Assembly: GCA_023254445.1 (NCBI GenBank)
Contig: JALRLN010000002.1
Span: forward strand, 1-53,217
Direction of reading: 5' to 3'
DNA length: 53,217 nucleotides
From: Candidatus Poseidoniaceae archaeon
GTDB lineage: Archaea > Thermoplasmatota > Poseidoniia > Poseidoniales > Poseidoniaceae
Below, one piece after another: positions 26,579 to 34,104 of this stretch; within the stretch, counting starts at the first letter, position 1, and each line of letters starts with the position of its first letter. A model generated the notes under the pieces. It was not told the DNA's origin. It was given only the letters and a program-made list of their open reading frames with translations, and did no database searches. Both the position numbers and the translations under genes were made by a program.

Positions 26579-27652
26579 ATGGCCATGCGGAGCCCCTCCC
26601 AACTGGAGCGGGACCGCGATGGTTTGACGGCTGTGATTGAGTTCCTGTCGGCGTTCACCCTCTTTCTGATGATCCTCACGGCCTTCCTGGCCCTCGCCCA
26701 GATGCAGATGGGTTCGAACGACCCCCACCTCGACCGCCTTGACCGCTCTGCCGTGCTCGGATTGGACCGGCTCGTGGCCGACGAAGGGTGGTTTACTCCC
26801 TTCGTCGACGGCGAAGCGGATCCGACCAACGGAACAGCAGCATGGCACCTTGAGGACGCCGAGACCCTCTTCGAGGGCCGCGTGCGGCCGGGTCTGGTTT
26901 CCGACGGCCGTCTGAGTTTGGAACGGGTTGCTGCCTTGTCGAAAGTGACCGAGTCCGGTTTCGCAGCGGGTCTCGGACTCGACGACGAACTTGACGTGCG
27001 GCTCCGGATCGAGTCGCTGGACGAGAACGGCAGCGTCGTTGAGGTGCTGTTCGACGGTGGGACGGACCGAAGAACGGCGGAATCTTCCAGCCGAGCCACG
27101 CGCTTGGCGGTGGGTGAGGACGGGTTGGTTCGCCTCTCGCTTGAGGTGCACGACGGTGGTCGGGCGGTGGCACCGCTCGTGCTCACCGAACTTCAGCCAA
27201 GGCCGCTCAACGGGGGCCCTGAGTGGTTTGAACTTCACAATCCAGAGGGCTTTGCCGTAGAACTACGGGGCTGGTCCTTCCATATCCTCACGCGCACCGG
27301 CAGCGTGGACCACCTCATGCTGGACGGCATGGTCTCGGGAGGCGGCGTCGCCATCATGACCGGTGACCTCGCATCGCAAGACCTCGGTGACGCCACGGAG
27401 GCCTACGACCTCGGCGTAGAAGGCTTGCTCGGTGTGGGGCTGGTCGACATGCTGCCCAACGGCGAAGGGACGCTGCGCATGAACTGGACCGATCCGCTCA
27501 CCAGCCGTCCCGCCATGATGCAACAGGTGTCGTGGGGAGGGGACACGGGCCATTTCATGACGCCCGGGGAGAGCCTTGTGCTGAACGGGAGCCTCCCTTC
27601 CGACCCAACGTCCTGGCGTGTCGCCACCACCCCAACGCCCGGGGAGGCGTGA
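26579..27652 (+). CDS. Lamin-tail domain surface protein with pilin-like N-terminus
   Basis: 357 residues. A short basic N-terminus (RSPSQLERDRDGLTAVIEF) runs into a 25-residue hydrophobic helix, the layout of archaeal type IV pilin-like or single-span secreted proteins. After a beta-rich middle, residues about 200-300 form a lamin-tail (LTD) domain: VLTELQPRPLNGGPEWFELH with 'VELRGWSFHILTRTGS', a fold often found in secreted archaeal and bacterial proteins. ATG codons at 26579 and 26585 are possible; the open frame upstream overlaps the tRNA and was rejected. It precedes the KaiC-like genes by 62 bases and may share their transcript. Confidence 0.65.
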   Translation: MAMRSPSQLERDRDGLTAVIEFLSAFTLFLMILTAFLALAQMQMGSNDPHLDRLDRSAVLGLDRLVADEGWFTPFVDGEADPTNGTAAWHLEDAETLFEGRVRPGLVSDGRLSLERVAALSKVTESGFAAGLGLDDELDVRLRIESLDENGSVVEVLFDGGTDRRTAESSSRATRLAVGEDGLVRLSLEVHDGGRAVAPLVLTELQPRPLNGGPEWFELHNPEGFAVELRGWSFHILTRTGSVDHLMLDGMVSGGGVAIMTGDLASQDLGDATEAYDLGVEGLLGVGLVDMLPNGEGTLRMNWTDPLTSRPAMMQQVSWGGDTGHFMTPGESLVLNGSLPSDPTSWRVATTPTPGEA

Positions 27653-27714
27653 GGGGCGGGCATCAAGCCGGCGGATGCTTCATCAACCGAAGCGGAGACT
27701 CGGAAGTGAATCCC

Positions 27715-28497
27715 ATGATGCCGACCAGCGTCTACACCCGGGACCGGTGCGTGACCGGCATCCATGGTCTGGACGAAATCCTCCGTGGCGGCATCCCCTA
27801 CGGCTCGACGGTGCTGGCCGCGGGGACGTGCGGCTCTGGAAAAACCACGCTGGCCATGGAGTTCCTCGTTCGTGGGGCTTTGGCCGGCGAAGCCTGCGCA
27901 CACTTCACAGCGACCGAACCTTCTGTGAAACTGCTCGAGAACATCCGTCAATACTCGTTCTTTGACATGAACATGGTGGACTCGGGGCTGATCAACGTCT
28001 TCGACGTTGACGTCTTGTATTCGTGGCTGGGCTTGGACAAGGCCACCTTTGACCTCGACGACGTCCATGCGCTCATCAAGGCCATTGTCGACATCGTGAA
28101 CACCATCGGTGTGACGCGCCTCGTCATCGATTCGGTGACCACGCTCTGTTACAAGATCAAGAGCGAGCAACTCATCCGTGATTTCCTGTTCACCCTCGGA
28201 AAGAAGTTGGCCACGCTTGGTTGCACCACGGTGCTCATCTCGGAGATCACATCGGCCACAGAAAACGCGCACTGGTCGTCCTTCGGTGTGGAGGAGGCCA
28301 TTGCAGACGGCATCATCGTCATGGGCGACGTGGAGCGCATGGGGCACTTGCTTCGCTTCCTTCAGGTCGTGAAAATGCGAGGAACGTCGCACAGCCGTGC
28401 CAAACATGCCATCGAACTGACCCAACTTGGGGTCATGCTCACGCCGATGCTCAAGTGGGGCGCGAGTTCAGACAGAACAAGCCGCTGGGGGGCCTGA
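27715..28497 (+). CDS. KaiC/RecA-like ATPase with intact P-loop
   Basis: 260 residues, one RecA-like domain of the KaiC family. The opening VTGIHGLDEILRGGIPYGST is the classic KaiC entry, followed by Walker A GTCGSGKTT (residues 37-45) and Walker B RLVIDSV (hydrophobic strand plus Asp). A C-terminal strand with VVKMRGTSHSR is also typical of the family. Such single-domain proteins in archaea include ArlH of the archaellum and many uncharacterised regulators. I chose ATG 27715, preceded by GGAAGTGA; the frame upstream lies over the lamin-tail gene. It is followed at two bases by a second, P-loop-less homologue. The partner and the signal are unknown. Confidence 0.8.
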   Translation: MMPTSVYTRDRCVTGIHGLDEILRGGIPYGSTVLAAGTCGSGKTTLAMEFLVRGALAGEACAHFTATEPSVKLLENIRQYSFFDMNMVDSGLINVFDVDVLYSWLGLDKATFDLDDVHALIKAIVDIVNTIGVTRLVIDSVTTLCYKIKSEQLIRDFLFTLGKKLATLGCTTVLISEITSATENAHWSSFGVEEAIADGIIVMGDVERMGHLLRFLQVVKMRGTSHSRAKHAIELTQLGVMLTPMLKWGASSDRTSRWGA

Positions 28498-28499
28498 CG

Positions 28500-29084
28500 A
28501 TGTTCGAACTCGACCCTATGATCGCCGAGCAACTCACCGAAGTGTCGCTGAACAGCGCGGTTCAGGTGCGGTGCGGCAACTCCAACGCGTTCGTCGTCAC
28601 CGCGAGCACGATGATCCCGCTCCTCCAATCCTTTGGGATGGGTGGCGTCTATATTTCCGCAAGCAGGGGCGCTGTGGAAATCATCCAAGCCTTCGAATCC
28701 ATCGGGGTTGACGTCAGCAACATCCAGTTCCTCGACCTTGTGTCGTCCGGTATTTTGGGCGGCACGGACGTCCCCTACTCGAACGTGCAGTTCGTTGACA
28801 GCCCGATCATGCTTGAATCGGTGCTGCTGCGCACGCTGTACATCCTCCGCACGTCGCCCTTCGAGCGAAACTTCGTCTTCGTGGACAGCATCAACGCCCT
28901 GTCCATCTACAACGATGAGCGCATGCTGGCAGAATACCTGCATTCCTTCATCAACACCTTCCGGCAGCGTGAGGTCCTCTCGGTCCTGATCAACGTCCCG
29001 GATCAAACCCCTCCTTTGGTGCTGGCCAACCTTGACCTGTACTGCACCGCGCTCATCGACCGGGGACAGGTCATCATTCAGTGA
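28500..29084 (+). CDS. KaiC/RecA-like fold protein lacking a P-loop
   Basis: 194 residues. No Walker A is present: the position where it would stand reads NAFVVTASTMIPLLQSFG. The later strand RNFVFVDSINALS and the following helix match the Walker B region of KaiC-like ATPases, and the end of the protein (VLANLDLYCTALIDRGQ) fits the same fold. I read it as a degenerate RecA-like subunit, perhaps a non-catalytic partner of the gene two bases upstream. The start is the ATG at 28500; a longer in-frame reading from 28221 overlaps the upstream gene and has no similarity. It is followed nine bases later by a third homologue. Confidence 0.7.
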   Translation: MFELDPMIAEQLTEVSLNSAVQVRCGNSNAFVVTASTMIPLLQSFGMGGVYISASRGAVEIIQAFESIGVDVSNIQFLDLVSSGILGGTDVPYSNVQFVDSPIMLESVLLRTLYILRTSPFERNFVFVDSINALSIYNDERMLAEYLHSFINTFRQREVLSVLINVPDQTPPLVLANLDLYCTALIDRGQVIIQ

Positions 29085-29093
29085 GGTGGAAGC

Positions 29094-29894
29094 ATGGCCG
29101 ACGTCAAGTTCAGCGCTGAGGATGAGGAGTTCTTCGGGAAGGTGGGCAGCTTTGGTGTTGCGAAGTTCGACGGCGTGATGGGAGGTGGCGTGCCGCGTGG
29201 CTTCACCATCATCGCGTTCACCCAAACCGGTTCTGGGTCGGATCTGTTCGCGAAGCAATTCACCTCGCCCGCGGAAGAGCCGGACAACACCATCCTCATC
29301 TCCACAAACGAAGCGCAGAAGGAGATCATCCGCGTGTATGAGAAGTACAAGTGGCCGCTTGACATCGGGGTCCGCACGATTGGCGAGGAGTACAACGCAA
29401 GCGTGCTCGAACGGGACCTGCTGGCCAGCAGGTACCGTCTGGAAGGCTTCCAGTTGCAGGACATCCAGCGCCTTGCGCAGACCCGCTTCGTCGACACAGA
29501 AAACAGGGATTTCCTCACCGAAGTCACCAACGAGGTCATGGCCCTCGGACCGTACTACCGCGCGGTCATCGACAGCATGGATTTCTTCTCTCAACGCAAC
29601 GAAAGCAGCAGGATCATCTCGATGTTGAGGATGCTCCAAGCCCACACCCAGGTGATGCGCGGCATCCTCCTCGTGACCCTTTCAGCAGAAGGCATGCCTC
29701 CCGGCATGAAGCAAGAAGTGGCCTCCATCGCAGACATGGTCCTTGAGTTCAAGGTCAGGACCATCGGTACGGATTTCGAAACCTCGATGACGGTCACCAA
29801 GTTCCGAAACGCCCCGGAGAACCTTCGCATCCTGGTCTTCCGTGTGACTCCCGAAGAAGGCATCACGCCAGAAACCGTGGAGCGTATCGCTTAG
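29094..29894 (+). CDS. KaiC/RecA-like protein with altered Walker A
   Basis: 266 residues. The KaiC-like layout is intact (FDGVMGGGVPRGFTIIAF), but the P-loop reads TQTGSGSDLF, with Ser in place of the catalytic Lys. The Walker B strand is YRAVIDSMDFF, and the segment before the C-terminus (MTVTKFRNAP) aligns with the KaiC terminal strand. ATP binding would be weak or absent. GAGGTGGAAGC precedes the ATG. It is the third and last KaiC-like gene in a row, all on the same strand with gaps of 2 and 9 bases, so the three products are probably made together. The function is unknown. Confidence 0.75.
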   Translation: MADVKFSAEDEEFFGKVGSFGVAKFDGVMGGGVPRGFTIIAFTQTGSGSDLFAKQFTSPAEEPDNTILISTNEAQKEIIRVYEKYKWPLDIGVRTIGEEYNASVLERDLLASRYRLEGFQLQDIQRLAQTRFVDTENRDFLTEVTNEVMALGPYYRAVIDSMDFFSQRNESSRIISMLRMLQAHTQVMRGILLVTLSAEGMPPGMKQEVASIADMVLEFKVRTIGTDFETSMTVTKFRNAPENLRILVFRVTPEEGITPETVERIA

Positions 29895-29946
29895 CGCTGC
29901 AGGCCCCGAGCGAAGCATGAAGAGGGGGCGACGGCCGCCGTAGGGC

Positions 29947-30690
29947 ATGGCTTCCCGTTCCTCGACGGGTGGGTACGACCCGTCGGGAATCGACCTCGAT
30001 GCGTGGACGGTGCTTGAAGCAGAGTTGGAGGCCACCATCCCCCATTACGATCGCGTCAACCGCCTGATGACCTTTGGACAAGACCGCCGTTGGCGTGCTT
30101 CTGTCGCGGCCCATGCTGAGCCCGGTATGTCGGTGCTTGAGGTCGGATGCGGGCCTGGCTCCTTTGCGGAAACCATCCGGGGCGTGGACTTGACCTGCCT
30201 CGACCCTTCGCCTGAGATGCTTCGCGTCGCACGGAAGCGTGTGGACGCCGCGCGTTCGGCGCACGGCGAGGCTCCGGCGGCGTACGTCGAGGCCCTTGCC
30301 GAGTCCATTCCGCTGCCCGATGCGTCCTTCGACCGCGTGTTTTGCTTGTTCTCTTTCCGGGATTTCCAGGACAAAAAGAAGGGCCTTGAGGAGATCCTCA
30401 GAGTCCTCAAGCCCGGAGGTCGATTGGTCATCTGCGACGCTGGAAAGGGGAGTTGGCTGCATGGATTCGCGGGCCGCATGTGGATGGGGACCGTTGTCCA
30501 ATGGATGGCCCGACGGGTGACGGGGACACGAGATCACCCGTGGCGAGGGCTTGCCCGGTCGTACACCCACTACGGCACGAACCGGTACTACCGTCGAATG
30601 TTGCGGGACGTCGGATTCACGTCGGTCAGGGGCCGGTTGCTTTGGCCCTTCCTGATGGCCTCTCGATTCGTTGGAGAGCGTCCAAATTGA
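29947..30690 (+). CDS. Class I SAM-dependent methyltransferase, UbiE/MenG-like
   Basis: 247 residues. Motif I VLEVGCGPGSFAE and the acidic loop CLDPSPEML bind S-adenosylmethionine; 'SFRDFQDKKKGLEEILRVLK' then PGG matches the UbiE/MenG pattern of quinone C-methyltransferases. The C-terminal part (YRRMLRDVGF) is also common in that group. In an aerobic archaeon a menaquinone methylation role is reasonable, but other small-molecule targets cannot be excluded. The start is the ATG at 29947, with no obvious Shine-Dalgarno. It stands alone between the KaiC-like trio and the ATP synthase operon, and a T5 run follows its stop. Confidence 0.75.
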   Translation: MASRSSTGGYDPSGIDLDAWTVLEAELEATIPHYDRVNRLMTFGQDRRWRASVAAHAEPGMSVLEVGCGPGSFAETIRGVDLTCLDPSPEMLRVARKRVDAARSAHGEAPAAYVEALAESIPLPDASFDRVFCLFSFRDFQDKKKGLEEILRVLKPGGRLVICDAGKGSWLHGFAGRMWMGTVVQWMARRVTGTRDHPWRGLARSYTHYGTNRYYRRMLRDVGFTSVRGRLLWPFLMASRFVGERPN

Positions 30691-30692
30691 TG

Positions 30693-30697
30693 TTTTT
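30693..30697 (+). terminator. Oligo-T tract after the methyltransferase gene
   Basis: TTTTT lies three bases after the stop codon, one of very few T runs in this GC-rich window and the usual archaeal termination signal. It would isolate the ATP synthase operon that starts just downstream. Confidence 0.35.
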
Positions 30698-30715
30698 CGG
30701 GGCCACTGAGGCATG

Positions 30716-30723
30716 CTCATAAA
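30716..30723 (+). promoter_or_regulatory. Candidate TATA box of the ATP synthase operon
   Basis: CTCATAAA is the best archaeal TATA-like element in the gap 30691-30755. Transcription would begin around 30745, a few bases before the first start codon, with GGTGAGCG close to the ATG. Confidence 0.35.
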
Positions 30724-30755
30724 CCCGGCACATTACGGTCAGCCACGGTGAGCGT

Positions 30756-31073
30756 ATGAGCATGGAGAGCGTCCTCCGCAGCATCAAGTCGGCTCAGGCC
30801 GAAGCTGACGCTTTGGTTCAGTCAGCGCGCGAGGATGCCTCCCGCGTCGTTACTGAGGCACGTCGCGCCTCAACGGAGATCGTGAACAGCGCGACCGAGG
30901 CCGCGCAATCCGATGCTCGTGCCACCATTGACGCCGCCCGAGCAACGGCGCAAAAGGAAGCCGACGCGGTCCGCGTGAGCGGAACTGCAGCAGCGGAACA
31001 ACTTGCCGCTTCCGCTGCCGAACGGTTGCCTTCCGCAGTTGATCTGCTGCTTTCCAGCATCCAAGACGCCTGA
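30756..31073 (+). CDS. atpH: A-type ATP synthase subunit H
   Basis: 105 residues, almost entirely Ala, Glu, Arg and Ser, forming one long coiled coil. With subunit E it makes the peripheral stalks that hold the catalytic head against rotation. The opening MESVLRSIKSAQAEADALV is typical of AhaH. ATG codons at 30756 and 30762 are both possible. It is the first gene of the operon, as in Methanosarcina and haloarchaea, where the order is H-I-K-E-C-F-A-B-D. It ends nine bases before the subunit I gene, which has GAGGTGAG as ribosome site. Confidence 0.88.
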   Translation: MSMESVLRSIKSAQAEADALVQSAREDASRVVTEARRASTEIVNSATEAAQSDARATIDAARATAQKEADAVRVSGTAAAEQLAASAAERLPSAVDLLLSSIQDA

Positions 31074-31082
31074 GGTGAGCCC

Positions 31083-33140
31083 ATGTTCCCGATGGTCGAG
31101 ATGTCCCGTCTTACGGTGGCGGGACCGCTTGACGCCATTGGGCCGGTGCTTGACGCATGCGACGCCCTTGGTTGCGTTCACATCCAGCCCTACGAGGAAT
31201 TTGAGGAAGGCATCAGCGTTGGCCAGTCCCTCGCAAGCGAGGGCCACGGGGACCTGCTGACCAAAGTTCGGGCTGTCCGCTCCTCCACCAGCGCCGTGAA
31301 CACGGGCGGCGCCATGTCCCACGCCCAAGCCCTGGCCTTGTTGGACGGCGCCTTCCCAAGCAAGGTCGACGCGGTCCTCGCCCACATGGCCGATGCAGAA
31401 GCCGCCCGTGCGCGACTCACCGCCGTTGCTGAGGAACGCGACGCCATGCAGCGCTTGGCCCCCCTCGGACTCCCGTTGGAACTCCTGTCCGGCGTTTCCG
31501 GCTTGGAAATCCTCGTCGCGGAAACCGCGAAGGCAGGCAAGGTCCACGAGATGCTTGGCCCGCTCGCTACGGAATGTGAAGTGCTCGCTCAGGGCCGTGT
31601 GGTGGCCGTCGCCTGCCGTCCGGAACACGCCCCTGAAGTGCAGATTGTGCTCGGGCAGTGCGGTGCGCGAACCGTGCAGGTGCCGCCGGGCGAAGGCACG
31701 CCCGAGGAGCGTGTGAAGCAGGCCGACGCCGAAACAGCGGACCTCGAGGCCTCTATTGCCTCCTCCGCCCGCTCCATTGAGGCTTGGGTGGCGGCCAACG
31801 GCCGTGACCTGGTTTGCGCCCATGAAGTGCTCGAGCGTTTGGACGACGTGGCTTCCGCGCCGACCCAGATGGCGGTGGCCGACCGCGCCTTTGCCCTCGA
31901 CGCATGGGTCCCTTCGTCCCGCAGCGAAGAGGTCAGCGCAGCGCTGGCGCCGTTGGCTTCCCTCGTGGAGGTTCACGCGTGGGCGCCCGACCACCACCAT
32001 GGCGACGGGCACGACCACCACGAGCCTGAGCCACCCGTCGAATTCGACAACCCCGGCGCCACCGAGCCGTTCGAACTCATGGTTGACCTCGTCGGCCGAC
32101 CCTCCTACGGGGCGTTCGACCCCACCACGCTGATGATGTTCACCTTCCCGATGATCTTTGGTGCCATCCTTGGCGACTGGGGCTTCGGGCTCGTGATCGT
32201 GGCGTTGGCGTTGTTCCTCCGTAGCAAACCGATGGGCGCCGACCCGGTCGTGCGCAACGGCATCACCATTTTGCTGTGGATGGGCGTTTGGTGCATCCTC
32301 TGGGGCCTGTACTTCGCCGAAGGATTCGGATTCGTGTGGGACAACTACACTTGGGTGAAATACGAGTTCACGAACGGCTCGTCCCCTCTCGGCTTCCTGT
32401 ACCCCGACGAACCTGTGGCGCTGCTGTCCGACGATGTGCGGGCCTTCCTTGGCATGAACAACCTCACCTACCCGCTGCACCGGGCCTCGGCCAATCATGG
32501 GCTTGAGGAGTACGTCGTCTTCTCGGTGTACCTCGGTGTGGTGCACCTCTTCCTCGGCTTCGCCATTGGCTTCATGAACGTCCTCAAGGCTCACGGTGCA
32601 GCGGCGGCCTTCTTCGAAAAGGGCTCGTGGATCCTCATCCTCATCGGCGGATTCCTTCACGCCCGTCGCTTCATCGCCTACGACGGTGAGCTGTTCTCGC
32701 TCAACATCTTCTCGGGCGTGATGCTGGTGGGCATCCTCTGCCTCATCGTTGGGCTGGCCGTCTACGAGAAGTTTGGTTGGGCCGGTGGCATCATCATGGG
32801 CCCCATCGAGACCTTTGGCCTCCTTGCCAACACGCTCTCGTACCTCAGGGTCATGGGCGTCGGTGTGGCGGGGGTGAAGATTGCCGAAGTCTCCATCACG
32901 ATGGGCTGGGAGGTCATGCTCAACCAGTTCGCAGCCGGCAGCCTCGGGTACCTTTGGGGTGCCTTGGCCTTCCTGCTCTTCCTTGGCGTCCAAGCCTTTG
33001 CCATCGCGCTGGGCCTGTTGTCGCCAAGCATTCACGCAGCACGTCTGCACTTCGTCGAGTGGATGGGTAAATTCCACAGCGGCTCAGGGGTCCCCTTCAA
33101 CCCCTTGGGCGGTCGACGCATTCACGTGGAGGGACAGTGA
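31083..33140 (+). CDS. atpI: A-type ATP synthase subunit I (stator, a-subunit)
   Basis: 685 residues. The N-terminal half is soluble and helical, and anchors the peripheral stalks; the C-terminal half has about eight transmembrane helices and forms the ion half-channels with the rotor ring. The essential Arg is seen in NTLSYLRVMGVGVAG (R589), which faces the rotor carboxylate. 'RPSYGAFDPTTLMMFTFPMI' marks the first membrane helix, as in the family. Between the two halves lies an unusual His/Asp/Gly-rich linker, residues 303-313 (HHHGDGHDHH), which I do not recall from other subunits I. Start at ATG 31083. Confidence 0.95.
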   Translation: MFPMVEMSRLTVAGPLDAIGPVLDACDALGCVHIQPYEEFEEGISVGQSLASEGHGDLLTKVRAVRSSTSAVNTGGAMSHAQALALLDGAFPSKVDAVLAHMADAEAARARLTAVAEERDAMQRLAPLGLPLELLSGVSGLEILVAETAKAGKVHEMLGPLATECEVLAQGRVVAVACRPEHAPEVQIVLGQCGARTVQVPPGEGTPEERVKQADAETADLEASIASSARSIEAWVAANGRDLVCAHEVLERLDDVASAPTQMAVADRAFALDAWVPSSRSEEVSAALAPLASLVEVHAWAPDHHHGDGHDHHEPEPPVEFDNPGATEPFELMVDLVGRPSYGAFDPTTLMMFTFPMIFGAILGDWGFGLVIVALALFLRSKPMGADPVVRNGITILLWMGVWCILWGLYFAEGFGFVWDNYTWVKYEFTNGSSPLGFLYPDEPVALLSDDVRAFLGMNNLTYPLHRASANHGLEEYVVFSVYLGVVHLFLGFAIGFMNVLKAHGAAAAFFEKGSWILILIGGFLHARRFIAYDGELFSLNIFSGVMLVGILCLIVGLAVYEKFGWAGGIIMGPIETFGLLANTLSYLRVMGVGVAGVKIAEVSITMGWEVMLNQFAAGSLGYLWGALAFLLFLGVQAFAIALGLLSPSIHAARLHFVEWMGKFHSGSGVPFNPLGGRRIHVEGQ
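31989..32022 (+). other. His-rich linker coding segment in atpI
   Basis: Encodes DHHHGDGHDHHE between the soluble and membrane halves of subunit I, six His in eleven residues, followed by an acidic Pro-rich stretch. It resembles metal-chelating loops of transporters and metallochaperones rather than an ATP synthase element. Confidence 0.7.
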
Positions 33141-33173
33141 CAGTCCACTTGGACACAAAGAGGTAGTGAGAAT

Positions 33174-33482
33174 ATGAAGACCACCCTGAAGAACACGCTG
33201 CGCGCATTGATCGTCCTGGCCGCCTTCGCCCTGATTGCTCAGGGTGCGGCCGCGGCGGAGACCACCACGACCGCCACGGGCAACACGATCACCGGTGACC
33301 TCGGTGTCGGTATCGCCCTCGGCCTCGCCGCCATCGGTGCTGGGTTCTCCCAGGCCGCCATCGGCAGCGCTGCCGTCGGCATGCTTGCCGAAGACGGCTC
33401 GAAGTTCGGCCCCGCCCTCATCTTCACGGCGCTCCCCGAGTCGATCGTGATCCTGGGCGCCCTGCCGCTCTTCCTGGCCTGA
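33174..33482 (+). CDS. atpK: A-type ATP synthase subunit K (rotor proteolipid c) with signal-like N-terminus
   Basis: 102 residues. The first 28 form a signal-peptide-like segment (basic start, ALIVLAAFALIAQ, then AAAAE), followed by a Thr-rich spacer and one helical hairpin: GIALGLAAIGAGFSQAAIGS (helix 1) and 'FTALPESIVILGALPLF' (helix 2). Glu89 is the ion-binding carboxylate. Gln60 in helix 1 and Ser90 next to Glu89 align with the Na+ ligands Gln32, Glu65 and Ser66 of the Ilyobacter c-subunit, so Na+ coupling is possible. GAGGTA precedes the ATG. A perfect inverted repeat follows the stop. Confidence 0.93.
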   Translation: MKTTLKNTLRALIVLAAFALIAQGAAAAETTTTATGNTITGDLGVGIALGLAAIGAGFSQAAIGSAAVGMLAEDGSKFGPALIFTALPESIVILGALPLFLA

Positions 33483-33494
33483 ACCTACGGACGC

Positions 33495-33510
33495 GCAGCG
33501 CTCGCGCTGC
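33495..33510 (+). other. Inverted repeat between atpK and atpE
   Basis: GCAGCGC and GCGCTGC form a perfect 7-base inverted repeat with two bases between (a six-pair stem with a four-base loop in RNA). It lies 13 bases after the atpK stop and just before the AGGAGG of atpE. It may stabilise or process the mRNA so that more rotor subunit is made. Confidence 0.5.
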
Positions 33511-33531
33511 ACGCCCACAGGAGGAATCGAG

Positions 33532-34095
33532 ATGACGCTTGAATCGCTTTCAAAGGACATCACGGCAGCCGCGAAAGCGGAAGCCTCGGAGATCGCCGCA
33601 ACCGCTCAGGCGGAAGCAGACGGCCTTCGCGGAGAAGCGGAGGCTAAGGCCGAAGCCATCCGGAGCGAGGCGGCCGCACGGGCCGCTCGGGAAGCGGAAC
33701 AGGTGGCGCGTGAAGTCGTTGCGAGCGCCCGTCAGGTCAACCAGAAGGATCTGCTCGTCGCACGACGTGCCGCCCTTGACGCCACCCTTGCGCAGGCGAG
33801 GGAGACGCTGGGTGACCCGAAGTGGAAGGGCCGAGCCGGGTTGCTCAAGTCCCTGATGGCCAAAGCCGACGAGATCGGCACCTCTGGGTACGCCGTACGT
33901 CCGGTTGGCGTGGACAAGAAGGCCGTCAAGGACCTCGCCGGCTCTCGCTCGATGGGCGAGGAGACCGACGGACTCGGTGGCTTCGTGCTCGACGCAGAGG
34001 ACGGATCGGTCTCGTATGACTTCCGTTTCGACGCCCTCCTGACGCGCGCCTGGACCGACAACCTGCCCGGCGTCTCCGCTGCTTTGTTTGACTGA
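33532..34095 (+). CDS. atpE: A-type ATP synthase subunit E
   Basis: 187 residues. An N-terminal Ala/Glu-rich coiled coil (about residues 5-75) pairs with subunit H in the peripheral stalk. The C-terminal globular part has the family pattern around KSLMAKADEIG and ends with 'VSYDFRFDALLTRAW', the region that contacts subunit B. The start is at 33532 with a strong AGGAGG. The protein is close to the usual length, and its position after K matches other archaeal operons. Confidence 0.9.
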   Translation: MTLESLSKDITAAAKAEASEIAATAQAEADGLRGEAEAKAEAIRSEAAARAAREAEQVAREVVASARQVNQKDLLVARRAALDATLAQARETLGDPKWKGRAGLLKSLMAKADEIGTSGYAVRPVGVDKKAVKDLAGSRSMGEETDGLGGFVLDAEDGSVSYDFRFDALLTRAWTDNLPGVSAALFD

Positions 34096-34104
34096 GGCCT
34101 CGAC

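Noticed and set aside
27715..29894. A circadian KaiABC system
   Set aside because: The proteins are single-domain KaiC relatives, there is no KaiA or KaiB, and two of the three lack a working P-loop.
30870..33077. A 735-codon minus-strand frame over atpH/atpI, and a similar one at 48546-50693 over smc/scpA
   Set aside because: Both are antisense to genes with unmistakable family motifs.
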